A stretch of 64,000 bases of DNA from JAZGER01 sp036480335 (GTDB lineage: Bacteria > Pseudomonadota > Gammaproteobacteria > DSM-19610). Shown here in pieces: positions 25,881 through 34,790 of the stretch. The position numbers and the translations under genes are program-made. The stretch is from assembly GCA_036480335.1 (NCBI GenBank), contig JAZGGH010000051.1:1-64000 (forward strand), in the 5' to 3' direction. How positions within the stretch are numbered: position 1 is the first letter of the stretch; every line of letters begins with the position of its first letter. Under the pieces are notes generated by a model. It did no database searches. It saw only the letters and a program-made list of their open reading frames with translations, and was not told the DNA's origin.

Positions 25881-26390
25881 ATGGACATATTAATCAAGGT
25901 ACTCGCCTTCTCAATGATATTACTGGCCAGCCCGCTGTATGCTGAACCGGCGAGCTTTGACGACTCAGTACAGTCTCTGAAAAAACAGGCTATCTCACTC
26001 AACCGGGATCTTTTTAAACTCGAAGAAGAGCTACTGTTTCCATCCAACACTCAAATTTCCGTTTTTCTTTCCGTTGATGTTGGTTACTTCTTTGGGCTTG
26101 ACGCCGTTACTCTGAAAATTGATAACAAACAGGTTGCCAGTCATCTTTATACCGAGAGTGAAAAAGATGCCCTGCAACGCGGTGGCGTACAACGACTACA
26201 CTTGGGCAACCTGAAAACAGGCGAACATGAAATCGTTGCTGTTTTTACTGGCAAGGGTCCAAACAATCGGGATTATAAACGAGCTACTACCGCCACCATA
26301 AAAAAGGGAGTTGGACCAAAATACCTTGAACTGAAAATCACAGACAAAAGCAGCAAGCAACAGCCGGAATTTATCGTTAAGGAATGGTAA
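25881..26390 (+). CDS. Secreted protein of unknown function, first gene of TPR/Exb operon
   Basis: This 169-residue protein has a signal peptide (ILIKVLAFSMILLASPLYA, cleaved before EPAS). A short coiled-coil segment (SVQSLKKQAISLNRDLFKLE) is followed by a compact beta-rich part with ISVFLSVDVGYFFGLDAVTL, LGNLKTGEHEIVAVFTG and a C-terminal ATATIKKGVGPKYLELKI. This gives the impression of an Ig-like fold. The ATG at 25881 follows AGGAACCTGAT. Its stop overlaps the next gene by seven bases. I do not recognise a named family; it should be periplasmic. Confidence 0.8.
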   Translation: MDILIKVLAFSMILLASPLYAEPASFDDSVQSLKKQAISLNRDLFKLEEELLFPSNTQISVFLSVDVGYFFGLDAVTLKIDNKQVASHLYTESEKDALQRGGVQRLHLGNLKTGEHEIVAVFTGKGPNNRDYKRATTATIKKGVGPKYLELKITDKSSKQQPEFIVKEW

Positions 26391-28243
26391 GCCCTGTGAA
26401 GCTATCTCCAGTCATTCGATTACAAACAGCACTTCTCTTGCTGTTACTTTGCCTGGTGGAAACCGCATCATCCGAAACAGTGGAAATACAGGACCTGCAT
26501 TATGGCGAAGTACTTTTTCATTTTTATCAGAAAGATTACTTCACTGCCCTGACACACTTACTGGCTGCACGCGATCGTGAACAATTACCCCACCACCAGC
26601 AGCAAGCTGAATTATTAACAGGCGGCATGGAGCTGTCTTACGGCATGAGCCGTGATGCTGAGCTACATTTCAAACAAACACTGGATCAAACAACAGACCA
26701 GGAAACCAGAAACCGTGTCTGGTATTACCTCGGCAAACTGGCATATCAGAAGGGGCAATATTCTCAAACAGAGGATTATCTATCTAAAGTCAATACATCT
26801 GTCATAGACAAAAATACTGCTGAGCGGCAATTGCTCCGGGCTAATACATTGATGCAACTTGGCAGGAACAAAGAAGCGGCGCAACAACTATCCACTGTTC
26901 ACACACAACCGTTACAGGAATTTTTTCTGATCAATCGCGGTATTGCCGAACTGCGCGCTGGCAACGTGCAGCAGGGAAGACAAACCATCAGCAGTCTGAA
27001 CACGCTGAAATTCCGTGACGAAAAGCTTAAAAGCTTACGTGACCGTGCAAACCTTGCGCTAGGTTTTCAGTTACTCAACAAACATGAAACCGATCAATCG
27101 ATTGAGGCTCTGGACAATATCCGACTGAATGGGCCCTACTCTCAGGAAGCCTTGCTCGCTGTCGGCTGGGCACACCTCGAAGCGGGTCAGTATGCAGATG
27201 CTCTGACACCCTGGCTTGAACTCGGTAAACGTAACGGTTTCGATATTGCTGTTCAGGAAGCGCAACTGGCGATTCCCTATGCCCTGGAAATGATGGGCGA
27301 TGCAGAACAGGCAATACAGTATTACTCCCAGGCCATTGCCTACTTTGAAAATGAAAGTACGTTACTGGATACTGCCATTGAAACACTGCAGCAACAGGGA
27401 ATGGAAACACTGCTGGAAACGGGATCACAGGCCTCTATCACCAGCTGGTTAGACAACAGCACATTGCTTGCCAAAATGCCCGCGGAGGAATATCTGATAG
27501 ACCTGCTGATCAGCCATCCTTTCCGCATCGCGCTGAACCAGTATAGAGACCTGGCTTTCCTAGATAACAAGCTGACACAGTGGCGCGATAACATCTCCCT
27601 GTTTTCCAATGTCATTGAAACCCGAAAAATCAACTATGACAACAAATCACCAGCGACTCGACAATTCCTCTCCAATGACCACGCCAATCAGTTAACGACC
27701 CTATACCAGTCACTGGAAACACGTTATCAGGCGCAACTACAAAGCAGAGATCCGTTAGCACTTGCATCACAGGCTGAACTCACTACATGGCAAACAATAG
27801 CCGCCATGGAAGAGCGTATAAAACAAATGCCGCCATCAGACAAACTTGTACAACATCGAGAACGCCTGACATGGCTAAAGGGCATTTTGTACTGGAAGAT
27901 TCAGGATGACTACGCAGCACGTTTATGGTCAGTTAGAAAACTGTTAAATGTTATCAAAGTTGAACTGACCAAAGCAACTCAGAAACAACAGCAGGTTAGC
28001 AACAGTCTGGCATCATCAAACCCGTTTTTTACTGGCTACAATGAACGCATTGATGTATTAGCACAGCGCATCAAAACCCTGCAGCCAAAGGTCATCAAAG
28101 CTCGTCAACAGTCTGCTGACACACTCGCTCAATTAATGCTCAAACAGTTAAATCAGCGGCAGCTAAGACTCTCAGCCTATCTCAGCCAGATCCGCTATTC
28201 ACTAGCCCGCAATCACGATCTTCTGGCGGCTAAACAGCCATGA
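26384..28243 (+). CDS. Periplasmic TPR protein of the trans-envelope operon
   Basis: This 619-residue protein has a signal peptide (LQTALLLLLLCLVETASS) and tetratricopeptide-like repeats. Examples are VWYYLGKLAYQKGQYSQTED at about 106-125 and ALLAVGWAHLEAGQYADALT at about 255-274. The C-terminal third is helical and polar, with likely coiled coil. It starts inside the previous gene and overlaps the next by four bases. Large TPR proteins accompany TolQR-like motors in Agl/Glt-type systems; a scaffold role is inferred. Confidence 0.82.
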   Translation: MVSPVKLSPVIRLQTALLLLLLCLVETASSETVEIQDLHYGEVLFHFYQKDYFTALTHLLAARDREQLPHHQQQAELLTGGMELSYGMSRDAELHFKQTLDQTTDQETRNRVWYYLGKLAYQKGQYSQTEDYLSKVNTSVIDKNTAERQLLRANTLMQLGRNKEAAQQLSTVHTQPLQEFFLINRGIAELRAGNVQQGRQTISSLNTLKFRDEKLKSLRDRANLALGFQLLNKHETDQSIEALDNIRLNGPYSQEALLAVGWAHLEAGQYADALTPWLELGKRNGFDIAVQEAQLAIPYALEMMGDAEQAIQYYSQAIAYFENESTLLDTAIETLQQQGMETLLETGSQASITSWLDNSTLLAKMPAEEYLIDLLISHPFRIALNQYRDLAFLDNKLTQWRDNISLFSNVIETRKINYDNKSPATRQFLSNDHANQLTTLYQSLETRYQAQLQSRDPLALASQAELTTWQTIAAMEERIKQMPPSDKLVQHRERLTWLKGILYWKIQDDYAARLWSVRKLLNVIKVELTKATQKQQQVSNSLASSNPFFTGYNERIDVLAQRIKTLQPKVIKARQQSADTLAQLMLKQLNQRQLRLSAYLSQIRYSLARNHDLLAAKQP

Positions 28244-31023
28244 AAAGATTTTTATTACCGATCAGCCTGTTGATGTCCGGTTGCTCATCTCTGGGTGGAT
28301 CTCATCAACATGAACCACTGATCGGATCGCTGCAGAAACAAACGCCCGACAGCGTAACCAAAATACATTCCATCAATCACCGCAAAGCGGCTATACGTCA
28401 GTATGAAGCGTATCTTGCCAATAATCCTGATGATAAGTATGCGCCGGAAGCCATGCGTAGACTGGCCGATTTAACACTGGAAAATGAACAAATTGCAGAT
28501 ATACAGGGCAAGTCATCGTCTGACAAAACGCCATCAAAAGCTGCTGAGCTATACCAGACATTGCTGGATCAATATCCCGATTATAAAAACAGTGAAACAG
28601 TCGCTTACCAGTTAGCGCGAGCTTACGAACAACAAGGTGATGAAACTATCACATTCAAAGCGTTAACGGAGTATGCGCAGCAATACCCTGAAGCCAGCAA
28701 TATCACCGAAATCCAGTTCCGTCGCGGCGAGCACCTCTTTTCTATGGGTGAGTATGAAGATGCCGAACAAGCCTATATGGCCGCTGTTAATAAAGGCGAT
28801 CAATCGGATTTCTTTCTACCTTCTTTATACAAGGCAGGCTGGTCTCAATTCAAACAGAATACCATTGAAACCTCTCTATCAACCTTCATGCGGGTTCTCG
28901 ACAACACCATAGCCGAGCATAATAGTGCCAATCTACCAACCAATATCAGCAAAGCAGAACAGGGGCGCCTGCAAGATACACTGCGAGCCATCGGGCTGGG
29001 GTTTTCCTATCTGGGTAATGCTGATGCGATTGATAGCTATTTCACGAAAAATGGCCACAAAACCTATGAACCGCTGTTGTATGCAAGTCTTGCCGACCTG
29101 CATTTCAAAAAACAGCGTTTCACTGATGCCGCAGAAACCTGGCGCCGCTTCTCTACCACACACCCGGACCACCCTGAGGCTCCACTTTTTCAGGCTCATG
29201 TCATTGACGTTTATACCCACGCCGGATTCAACGACCGCGCACTGATTGAAAAACAGACATTTGTTAATACCTACCTGCCTGGTAGCCCTTACTGGGAAAA
29301 ATATGATATCCATCAGTCAGTGGAAATAATCAGCAAAACTGAAAATTGGTTGAATGACATTACCATCCACTATCATGCTATCGCGGATGCGGACAAAACC
29401 CCTGCCGCTTATGCCACGGCCAGCGAATGGTACACAACCTATCTTAGCGGTTTTCCTGATAGTGATAAAACACCGGCGATCAATTTCCTGTTTGCCGAAC
29501 TGTTACTCGACGCAAACCAACTGCAACAGGCGATCACAGAATTTGAACGTACTGCTTATGAATATAGCCAGCATCCCAAATCTGCTGAATCGGGATATGC
29601 TGCTCTGCTCGCCTATACTGAACTTGAAAAAACCTTTCCGGCAGAACAACAAAAAGAACAAAAAACAGACTGGCATCGTAAAGGCATAGACAGCGCCATC
29701 CGCTTTTCAGATAATTTCCCAAATCATCCACAGGCTCTCACAGTCAGACTGCGCGCTGCTGAACAACTATTTGCATTAAAGGATTTTACTGCGACTATCA
29801 AAACGGCACAGACGCTGGTTGATATGGATACCATTTCGCCTGTCATTGCACTCCCTGCCTGGAAAATATCCGCTAACGCCTGGTACGAAACATCTGACTT
29901 TGTACAGGCTGAAATGGCCTACAACCAGGTGCTTGCTTTACTCCCAGCAGAAGATACAGAACGTACCTCTATACAGACAAGGCTGGCTGCATCCATTTAC
30001 AAACAGGGCGAGATGGCCCGCCAGTCAGGCGACCTGCCCGAAGCGATCAAACACTTTACCCGCGTCACTCAGGTAATGCCCGGCTCAACCATTGCTGCAA
30101 CAGCGGGTTATGATACTGCCGCCGCATATATTACTCTGCAGCAGATTCCTCAGGCTATTAAAACCCTTGAAGCATGGCGACAAAGCTATCCGAATCACAA
30201 ACTGAATATAGATGCTTCGCGCAAACTCGCTGTACTGTACAGAAATAACAAACAACCGTTACTCGCTGCCACTGCCTATGAACGTCTCGCTTTGCAAGGC
30301 ACAGACCCTCAGCAACAACGAGAAGCCGGCTGGATGGCCGCCAGCCTGTTTCTTGAAGCCGGAGATACAGTTGCCGCAAGCCGCAGTTTTACTGCCTACG
30401 TCCAACAGCATCCCGTACCGCAGGAGCAGGCTATGGAAGCGCGTGCAAAACTGGTTGATATCTACACAAGCACCGCCAATGCCCAACAACTGAATTACTG
30501 GCAACATCAAATAATCGCCGCCTACGATGCATCAACAAGTAAAACAGATAGAGGCAGATACCTGGCTGCACATGCCCAACTGACTCTTGCGGAACCTCTA
30601 TTAGCGGCCTATTCAAACGTCGCGCTGGTCGAACCCCTGCAACAAAATCTGCTCCTGAAAAAGAAATATCTGACGCAGGCCATTGACGCCTATAGCAAGG
30701 CAGTAAATTATCACATTGCCGATGTCAGCACTGAATCTACTTATCAAACAGGCCATTTGTATGCCGATTTCAGTGACTCGCTGATGAAATCACAACGACC
30801 TGCAAGCCTCTCGGCCGAAGAACTCGAACAATACGATATCCTGCTCGAAGAACAAGCCTTCCCAATAGAAGAACAGGCAATTGAAATTCACGAATCCAAT
30901 GTCAGTAACATTGCTGATGATCATTACGATGAATGGACCAGGAAGAGCCTTACAGAACTGGCCAGATTACTGCCGGCACGTTACAAAAAAATTGAACGAA
31001 GTGAAACATATGTCAACCCGTAA
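28240..31023 (+). CDS. Large TPR lipoprotein of the trans-envelope operon
   Basis: This 927-residue protein has a lipoprotein signal MKRFLLPISLLMSGCSS with lipobox MSGC. It is made almost entirely of TPR/YfiO-like repeats such as ARAYEQQGDETITFKALTEY, FRRGEHLFSMGEYEDAEQAY and QTRLAASIYKQGEMARQSGD. Residue 2 after the Cys is Ser, which favours outer-membrane sorting. It overlaps neighbours on both sides by 4 and 14 bases. Its size and architecture fit an outer-membrane-anchored periplasmic scaffold; no catalytic motif is visible. Confidence 0.83.
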   Translation: MKRFLLPISLLMSGCSSLGGSHQHEPLIGSLQKQTPDSVTKIHSINHRKAAIRQYEAYLANNPDDKYAPEAMRRLADLTLENEQIADIQGKSSSDKTPSKAAELYQTLLDQYPDYKNSETVAYQLARAYEQQGDETITFKALTEYAQQYPEASNITEIQFRRGEHLFSMGEYEDAEQAYMAAVNKGDQSDFFLPSLYKAGWSQFKQNTIETSLSTFMRVLDNTIAEHNSANLPTNISKAEQGRLQDTLRAIGLGFSYLGNADAIDSYFTKNGHKTYEPLLYASLADLHFKKQRFTDAAETWRRFSTTHPDHPEAPLFQAHVIDVYTHAGFNDRALIEKQTFVNTYLPGSPYWEKYDIHQSVEIISKTENWLNDITIHYHAIADADKTPAAYATASEWYTTYLSGFPDSDKTPAINFLFAELLLDANQLQQAITEFERTAYEYSQHPKSAESGYAALLAYTELEKTFPAEQQKEQKTDWHRKGIDSAIRFSDNFPNHPQALTVRLRAAEQLFALKDFTATIKTAQTLVDMDTISPVIALPAWKISANAWYETSDFVQAEMAYNQVLALLPAEDTERTSIQTRLAASIYKQGEMARQSGDLPEAIKHFTRVTQVMPGSTIAATAGYDTAAAYITLQQIPQAIKTLEAWRQSYPNHKLNIDASRKLAVLYRNNKQPLLAATAYERLALQGTDPQQQREAGWMAASLFLEAGDTVAASRSFTAYVQQHPVPQEQAMEARAKLVDIYTSTANAQQLNYWQHQIIAAYDASTSKTDRGRYLAAHAQLTLAEPLLAAYSNVALVEPLQQNLLLKKKYLTQAIDAYSKAVNYHIADVSTESTYQTGHLYADFSDSLMKSQRPASLSAEELEQYDILLEEQAFPIEEQAIEIHESNVSNIADDHYDEWTRKSLTELARLLPARYKKIERSETYVNP

Positions 31024-31579
31024 ACAGTTTCACCATCGCCTGTTAGCCATCATCATTCTATTGATTACAGCCTGTACACACCAACCGATCACTCCAACTA
31101 CAGCAGCCAAATCAGACAACCCGCAACTGGCTCGCGTAAAAACCATCATGATGAATGCAAAGTATACGCAGGCAGTACCACTTCTGCAGCGTCTGCTAAA
31201 ACAGTCGCCACAAAACCCTGTTTACCTGACCAACCTTGCCATCGCCTACAGACAGTTACAGCAGGACGATAAAGCCGCTGAATCATTACAGCAAGCGCTC
31301 GACATACAACCACACCCGGCCGCCGCCGATAATCTCTCAGGTATTTTGCATCGGCAAGGCGGCAAATTTAAACAGGCAAAGGCTGCCTATGAATCTGCGC
31401 TGGCGACAAATCCCGACTATGCACTCGCCCACCTGAACCTCGGCATTCTCTACGATATTTATTTACAGAAACTGCCTCAGGCTGAAAAACACTATCAACG
31501 TTATCAAGCCATCACCGGCAATTCAGACAAACAGGTTAGCGGCTGGTTAATTGATCTGCAGCGACGCCGCGGCAACTAA
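31010..31579 (+). CDS. TPR lipoprotein of the trans-envelope operon
   Basis: This 189-residue protein starts MSTRKQFHHRLLAIIILLIT with lipobox TAC. It then has three or four TPRs: LLKQSPQNPVYLTNLAIAYR, AADNLSGILHRQGGKFKQA and ATNPDYALAHLNLGILYDIY. The ATG at 31010 gives the signal peptide and overlaps the previous gene by 14 bases; the frame is open further upstream but without a signal. The family resembles small TPR lipoproteins found next to ExbB/ExbD genes. Confidence 0.83.
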   Translation: MSTRKQFHHRLLAIIILLITACTHQPITPTTAAKSDNPQLARVKTIMMNAKYTQAVPLLQRLLKQSPQNPVYLTNLAIAYRQLQQDDKAAESLQQALDIQPHPAAADNLSGILHRQGGKFKQAKAAYESALATNPDYALAHLNLGILYDIYLQKLPQAEKHYQRYQAITGNSDKQVSGWLIDLQRRRGN

Positions 31580-31607
31580 CTGGCTGCACAGTAACGAAGG
31601 AATACAT

Positions 31608-31892
31608 ATGTTACATAAACTAAAAAGCTTCCACCCAACTGCCATTCTGGTAGCCGTATTGTTATTCAATCCGCTAACGATAGCGCTGGCCGAGGATGAT
31701 GATTCCATTGCCATTGTTGGAAACAATGAATTACCTGCGTCCCAGTTCATCATCCCGTGGAAAAATCCGGATTCCCCAAAACCGACAGGCCGACCTGTAA
31801 ACAGTCTCATCAATCGCTCGCTGGAACCTCTCGACCCAGATATTTTCGATAGAAAAATGACGTTTTATAACCGAGCTCACAAATCTGACTAA
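31608..31892 (+). CDS. Small secreted protein of the trans-envelope operon
   Basis: This 94-residue protein has a signal peptide (TAILVAVLLFNPLTIALA) and a mature part of about 65 residues without repeats. It includes IVGNNELPASQFIIPWKNP and SLEPLDPDIFDRKMTFYNR. The ATG at 31608 is preceded by GAAGGAATACAT, a good ribosome-binding site. I do not recognise the family. Its place between the TPR genes and the channel gene suggests it is a periplasmic accessory of the complex. Confidence 0.75.
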   Translation: MLHKLKSFHPTAILVAVLLFNPLTIALAEDDDSIAIVGNNELPASQFIIPWKNPDSPKPTGRPVNSLINRSLEPLDPDIFDRKMTFYNRAHKSD

Positions 31893-31947
31893 AGAAAACA
31901 GGCAGGACAAACGCAAACCTAACAGCAATCAAACTGGAGTTTATGAG

Positions 31948-32598
31948 ATGAATAGCTATTCGACAATTGTCCAATTTTTTCAGGCAGGTGGCCTGTTTAT
32001 GTACCCCATCGTCATTGTTCTGGCGCTTGGTATCGCCATCGCCATTGAGCGCTATTTTTATCTAAGTGCGGCGAAAGTCTCCAACAAACGTCTCTGGAAA
32101 AAGGTCATGCCTGCCATTTCCAGAGGGAATCTTGAGGATGCCCTTGATATTACAGATCGCTCCAAATCTGGTCTTGGCCGTATTTTACGTTATGGTATCA
32201 CTCGTTCAAAGGCAGCACGCCGTCGCACAGATGTCGAAATCGCCATGGAGGAAGGATTGATGGAAACGGTGCCTCATCTGGAAAAACGCACTCACTACCT
32301 TGCAACCTTCGCCAATATAGCGACTTTGCTAGGCCTGCTAGGCACCATCATCGGACTTATCCAGGCGTTTACTGCGGTCGCCAACGCCAATCCTGCTGAT
32401 AAGGCCGACATGCTGTCTGCCAGTATTTCGGTGGCTATGAACACCACCGCATTCGGATTGATGGCTGCAATACCCTTGCTGCTGATCTATACCATTTTGC
32501 AAACCAAAACCACTGAGCTTGTCGACAGCCTGGAAATGGCTTCTGTAAAATTCCTCAACATCATTACTGAACAGAAAGAACAGGTCGGCCGTTCATGA
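31948..32598 (+). CDS. MotA/TolQ/ExbB proton channel protein
   Basis: This 216-residue inner-membrane protein has three transmembrane helices at about 15-35, 118-142 and 163-184. The conserved cytoplasmic and channel segments are present: HYLATFANIATLLGLLGTII, and SISVAMNTTAFGLMAAIPLL. It would form the pentameric stator around ExbD/TolR-type helices and conduct protons. In the Agl/Glt system the equivalent is AglR. Its stop overlaps the following exbD gene by four bases. GGAG lies upstream of the start at 31948. Confidence 0.93.
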   Translation: MNSYSTIVQFFQAGGLFMYPIVIVLALGIAIAIERYFYLSAAKVSNKRLWKKVMPAISRGNLEDALDITDRSKSGLGRILRYGITRSKAARRRTDVEIAMEEGLMETVPHLEKRTHYLATFANIATLLGLLGTIIGLIQAFTAVANANPADKADMLSASISVAMNTTAFGLMAAIPLLLIYTILQTKTTELVDSLEMASVKFLNIITEQKEQVGRS

Positions 32599-33098
32599 GA
32601 AAAAACTGGCGTAGACAGCGCAATACCCAGGCACCTGAATTGAACATCACGGCCTTCATGAACCTGATGGTTATTCTGGTACCCTTTCTGTTGCTGACCG
32701 CCGTATTTTCCAAAATCACCGTACTTGATCTGGAAATTCCCGCCAGCCAGGAATCTGATAGCAGCCAGAAACCGTCTGAGCTTGATCTGCAGGTATTTGT
32801 CTACGCCAGTAAACTCCAGTTTGGTAATCGGCAATCTGGTGAATTTCAGACTCTGGAAACCAGTGATCGTGAGTCAGGTATACAGGCGCTTGGTAGCTAT
32901 CTGTTAGATATAAAAAAACGCCATCCAGAGAAAAAAGATATCACCCTGTTACTCGCTGCAGATATTCCTTACAGCCGGGTCATCGCTGTGATGGATAGTG
33001 TGCGCAGCAGCTATTCAGAAACCACCCAGACATTCACAGAATTATTTCCTGCCATTTCAATCGGTGATGCACCCCAACAAACCGAGACCTTGCCATGA
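32595..33098 (+). CDS. ExbD/TolR-like protein lacking the membrane Asp
   Basis: This 167-residue protein has one N-terminal membrane helix in LNITAFMNLMVILVPFLLLT and a periplasmic ExbD-type domain. At the position of the proton-carrying Asp of ExbD (Asp25) and TolR (Asp23) it has Asn23 in AFMNLMV. It would therefore be inactive alone for proton relay and may work as the non-protonatable half of a pair with the next gene product. It overlaps the genes before and after by four bases. Confidence 0.88.
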   Translation: MRKNWRRQRNTQAPELNITAFMNLMVILVPFLLLTAVFSKITVLDLEIPASQESDSSQKPSELDLQVFVYASKLQFGNRQSGEFQTLETSDRESGIQALGSYLLDIKKRHPEKKDITLLLAADIPYSRVIAVMDSVRSSYSETTQTFTELFPAISIGDAPQQTETLP

Positions 33099-33595
33099 AG
33101 ATGTCTAAACGCGCAAAGCGCATGCAACGACACCATCAGCGCAACAGCAGGGTACCTGGCCTGAATCTGGTCTCATTGATGGATATTTTCACTATACTGG
33201 TGTTCTTTCTGCTGGTTAATTCATCAGATGGTCAAGTCCTGCCAACCAGTAAAAATGTCAAACTGCCTGAATCTCTGGCAGAGGTACCACCACGTTATAA
33301 TCTTGTTGTCACCATCTCAAACAACAATGTCATCATTGATGGCAAATCGATAGCGTCCATCTCGGACGACAGCAACAACATAATCGAAGGTCTGACTGCG
33401 CAACTGCAATCTCATCTGCAAAAACTGACACCCGATCAACATAACCCATCGGCTGTGCAAGAAGTCACCATCATGGGCGATAGGAATTTACCCTACCGGA
33501 CACTTAAACAGGTCATGACCTCCTGTACAGCAGCCGGCTTTGAACGCATATCCTTTGCTGTATTGCAGAAATCGCCGGGGAGTCAGTCGCAGTGA
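33095..33595 (+). CDS. ExbD/TolR-like protein with conserved membrane Asp
   Basis: This 166-residue protein has a basic N-terminus (KRAKRMQRHHQRNSR), one membrane helix in GLNLVSLMDIFTILVFFLLV with Asp30 at the proton-relay position, and a periplasmic ExbD-like domain (ATG at 33095). It forms a tandem with the Asn-containing paralogue upstream, as AglQ and AglS do in Myxococcus. It overlaps the TonB-like gene by four bases (GTGA). Confidence 0.9.
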   Translation: MKMSKRAKRMQRHHQRNSRVPGLNLVSLMDIFTILVFFLLVNSSDGQVLPTSKNVKLPESLAEVPPRYNLVVTISNNNVIIDGKSIASISDDSNNIIEGLTAQLQSHLQKLTPDQHNPSAVQEVTIMGDRNLPYRTLKQVMTSCTAAGFERISFAVLQKSPGSQSQ

Positions 33596-34656
33596 ATATG
33601 AATCATTCGACAGCCTTGCCCTGGTCAGTATTCGAAGAGGATGAAAAACGCTTTCGTAAAATACTCGCGATAACGCTTGGATTGGTCGTGGTTGGCGGGC
33701 TGATTATGCCCTTTCTGCCAATTTTTACAAAACCGGTTGAAAAAATACCTCAATTACCGCCACCTGTGGCGCGATTAATTTATGAAAAACCGGTCACTGT
33801 TATCCCTATGCCTGAAGAAATCACGCCAGTCATAGAAGCTGCTGTTGCTGAACCGACTGTTGAGCCAACTATTGAACCGGCACCTGAAGCCGTTGTAAAA
33901 CCTGTTCCGGAAATCGTTACAGAACCTGAAACAGTTACAAAACCAAAGCCCGAAGCAAAAGTTACAAAGCAGCCCAAAGCCGTTAAACCAAAGGCCAAAA
34001 AGCGCGTAGCTATCAAAAAGAAACAACCGCCCAGAGCAACGACTATCAGTAAAACTGAGCAGGCCAGAAAAAAAGCCAGATCGGTCGGGCTACTTGCGAT
34101 GAGTGATTCACTTTCCAATCTGCGCCAAAACAATAATATTAAAACGCTAACATCGCGTTCTTCACTCACAAAAGCAGGGGCAACAGCAACTGCAACAACT
34201 GCGGTAGCCACTGGCCAGCTGGATAACAGCAAAAGTCAGGGTATTGATGATTTTTCACCGGAAACGCAACAATCACAAACTCAACTGGCTGCCAGAAAGC
34301 GCTCCCGTGTAAAAAACAGCCTCGCCAAACAGGCTGCAACAGTGGCAAAAAAACAGCGTAAATCACATACAGGTGGCCGCAGCGATATTACCCGCACCTT
34401 CGATAAGAACAAACGCATTCTGAATAATATCTACAACAGGGCTTTGCGTAAGAATCCAGCTTTGCAGGGAAAATTTGTCATTCGACTGACAATTTCGCCA
34501 TCTGGCAATGTGACCGATATCAAACTGGTATCCAGCGAACTGGATGATCCAGCATTGGAAAGAAAATTATTACAGCGGATAAAGATGTATAAATTTGGCG
34601 CTATGAATGTTAGCGAAACAACGAAAACGTTTTCTATAGATTTCTTTCCTGGCTAA
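33592..34656 (+). CDS. TonB-like protein with AgmX/PglI C-terminal domain
   Basis: This 354-residue protein has one transmembrane helix at about 24-45. A Pro/Glu/Lys-rich region of about 55-150 should span the periplasm, with a run of PEAKVTKQPKAVKPKAKKR. The C-terminal domain at about 262-354 has RSDITRTFDKNKRILNNIYN, FVIRLTISPSGNVTDIKLVS and FSIDFFPG, the AgmX/PglI version of a TonB C-terminal fold. The start is GTG 33592 or ATG 33598. It would transmit work from the TolQR-like motor to the outer-membrane partners. It ends the operon. Confidence 0.88.
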   Translation: MNMNHSTALPWSVFEEDEKRFRKILAITLGLVVVGGLIMPFLPIFTKPVEKIPQLPPPVARLIYEKPVTVIPMPEEITPVIEAAVAEPTVEPTIEPAPEAVVKPVPEIVTEPETVTKPKPEAKVTKQPKAVKPKAKKRVAIKKKQPPRATTISKTEQARKKARSVGLLAMSDSLSNLRQNNNIKTLTSRSSLTKAGATATATTAVATGQLDNSKSQGIDDFSPETQQSQTQLAARKRSRVKNSLAKQAATVAKKQRKSHTGGRSDITRTFDKNKRILNNIYNRALRKNPALQGKFVIRLTISPSGNVTDIKLVSSELDDPALERKLLQRIKMYKFGAMNVSETTKTFSIDFFPG

Positions 34657-34749
34657 CGCAATTGACATGGGTATCCAGTAGCAGTTTCATGCTTGCAGTG
34701 TCACTGCTCTTGGTCACCGTCATATCCTCTATGTATCTATATTGTCACT

Positions 34750-34772
34750 ACCACCCTGCAAAACAGGGTGGT
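34750..34772. terminator. Hairpin between convergent operons
   Basis: ACCACCCTG and CAGGGTGGT form a perfect 9-bp stem with a five-base loop, followed by TCTGTTT on the plus strand. It lies between the end of the TPR/Exb operon and the end of the DUF4332 gene, so it may terminate both. Confidence 0.75.
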
Positions 34773-34790
34773 CTGTTTCAAGCTAGTCAG

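Noticed and set aside
31948..34656. A standard Tol-Pal or TonB siderophore system
   Set aside because: There is no tolA, tolB, pal or TonB-dependent receptor nearby; there are two ExbD genes, an AgmX-type C-terminus and three TPR proteins upstream.
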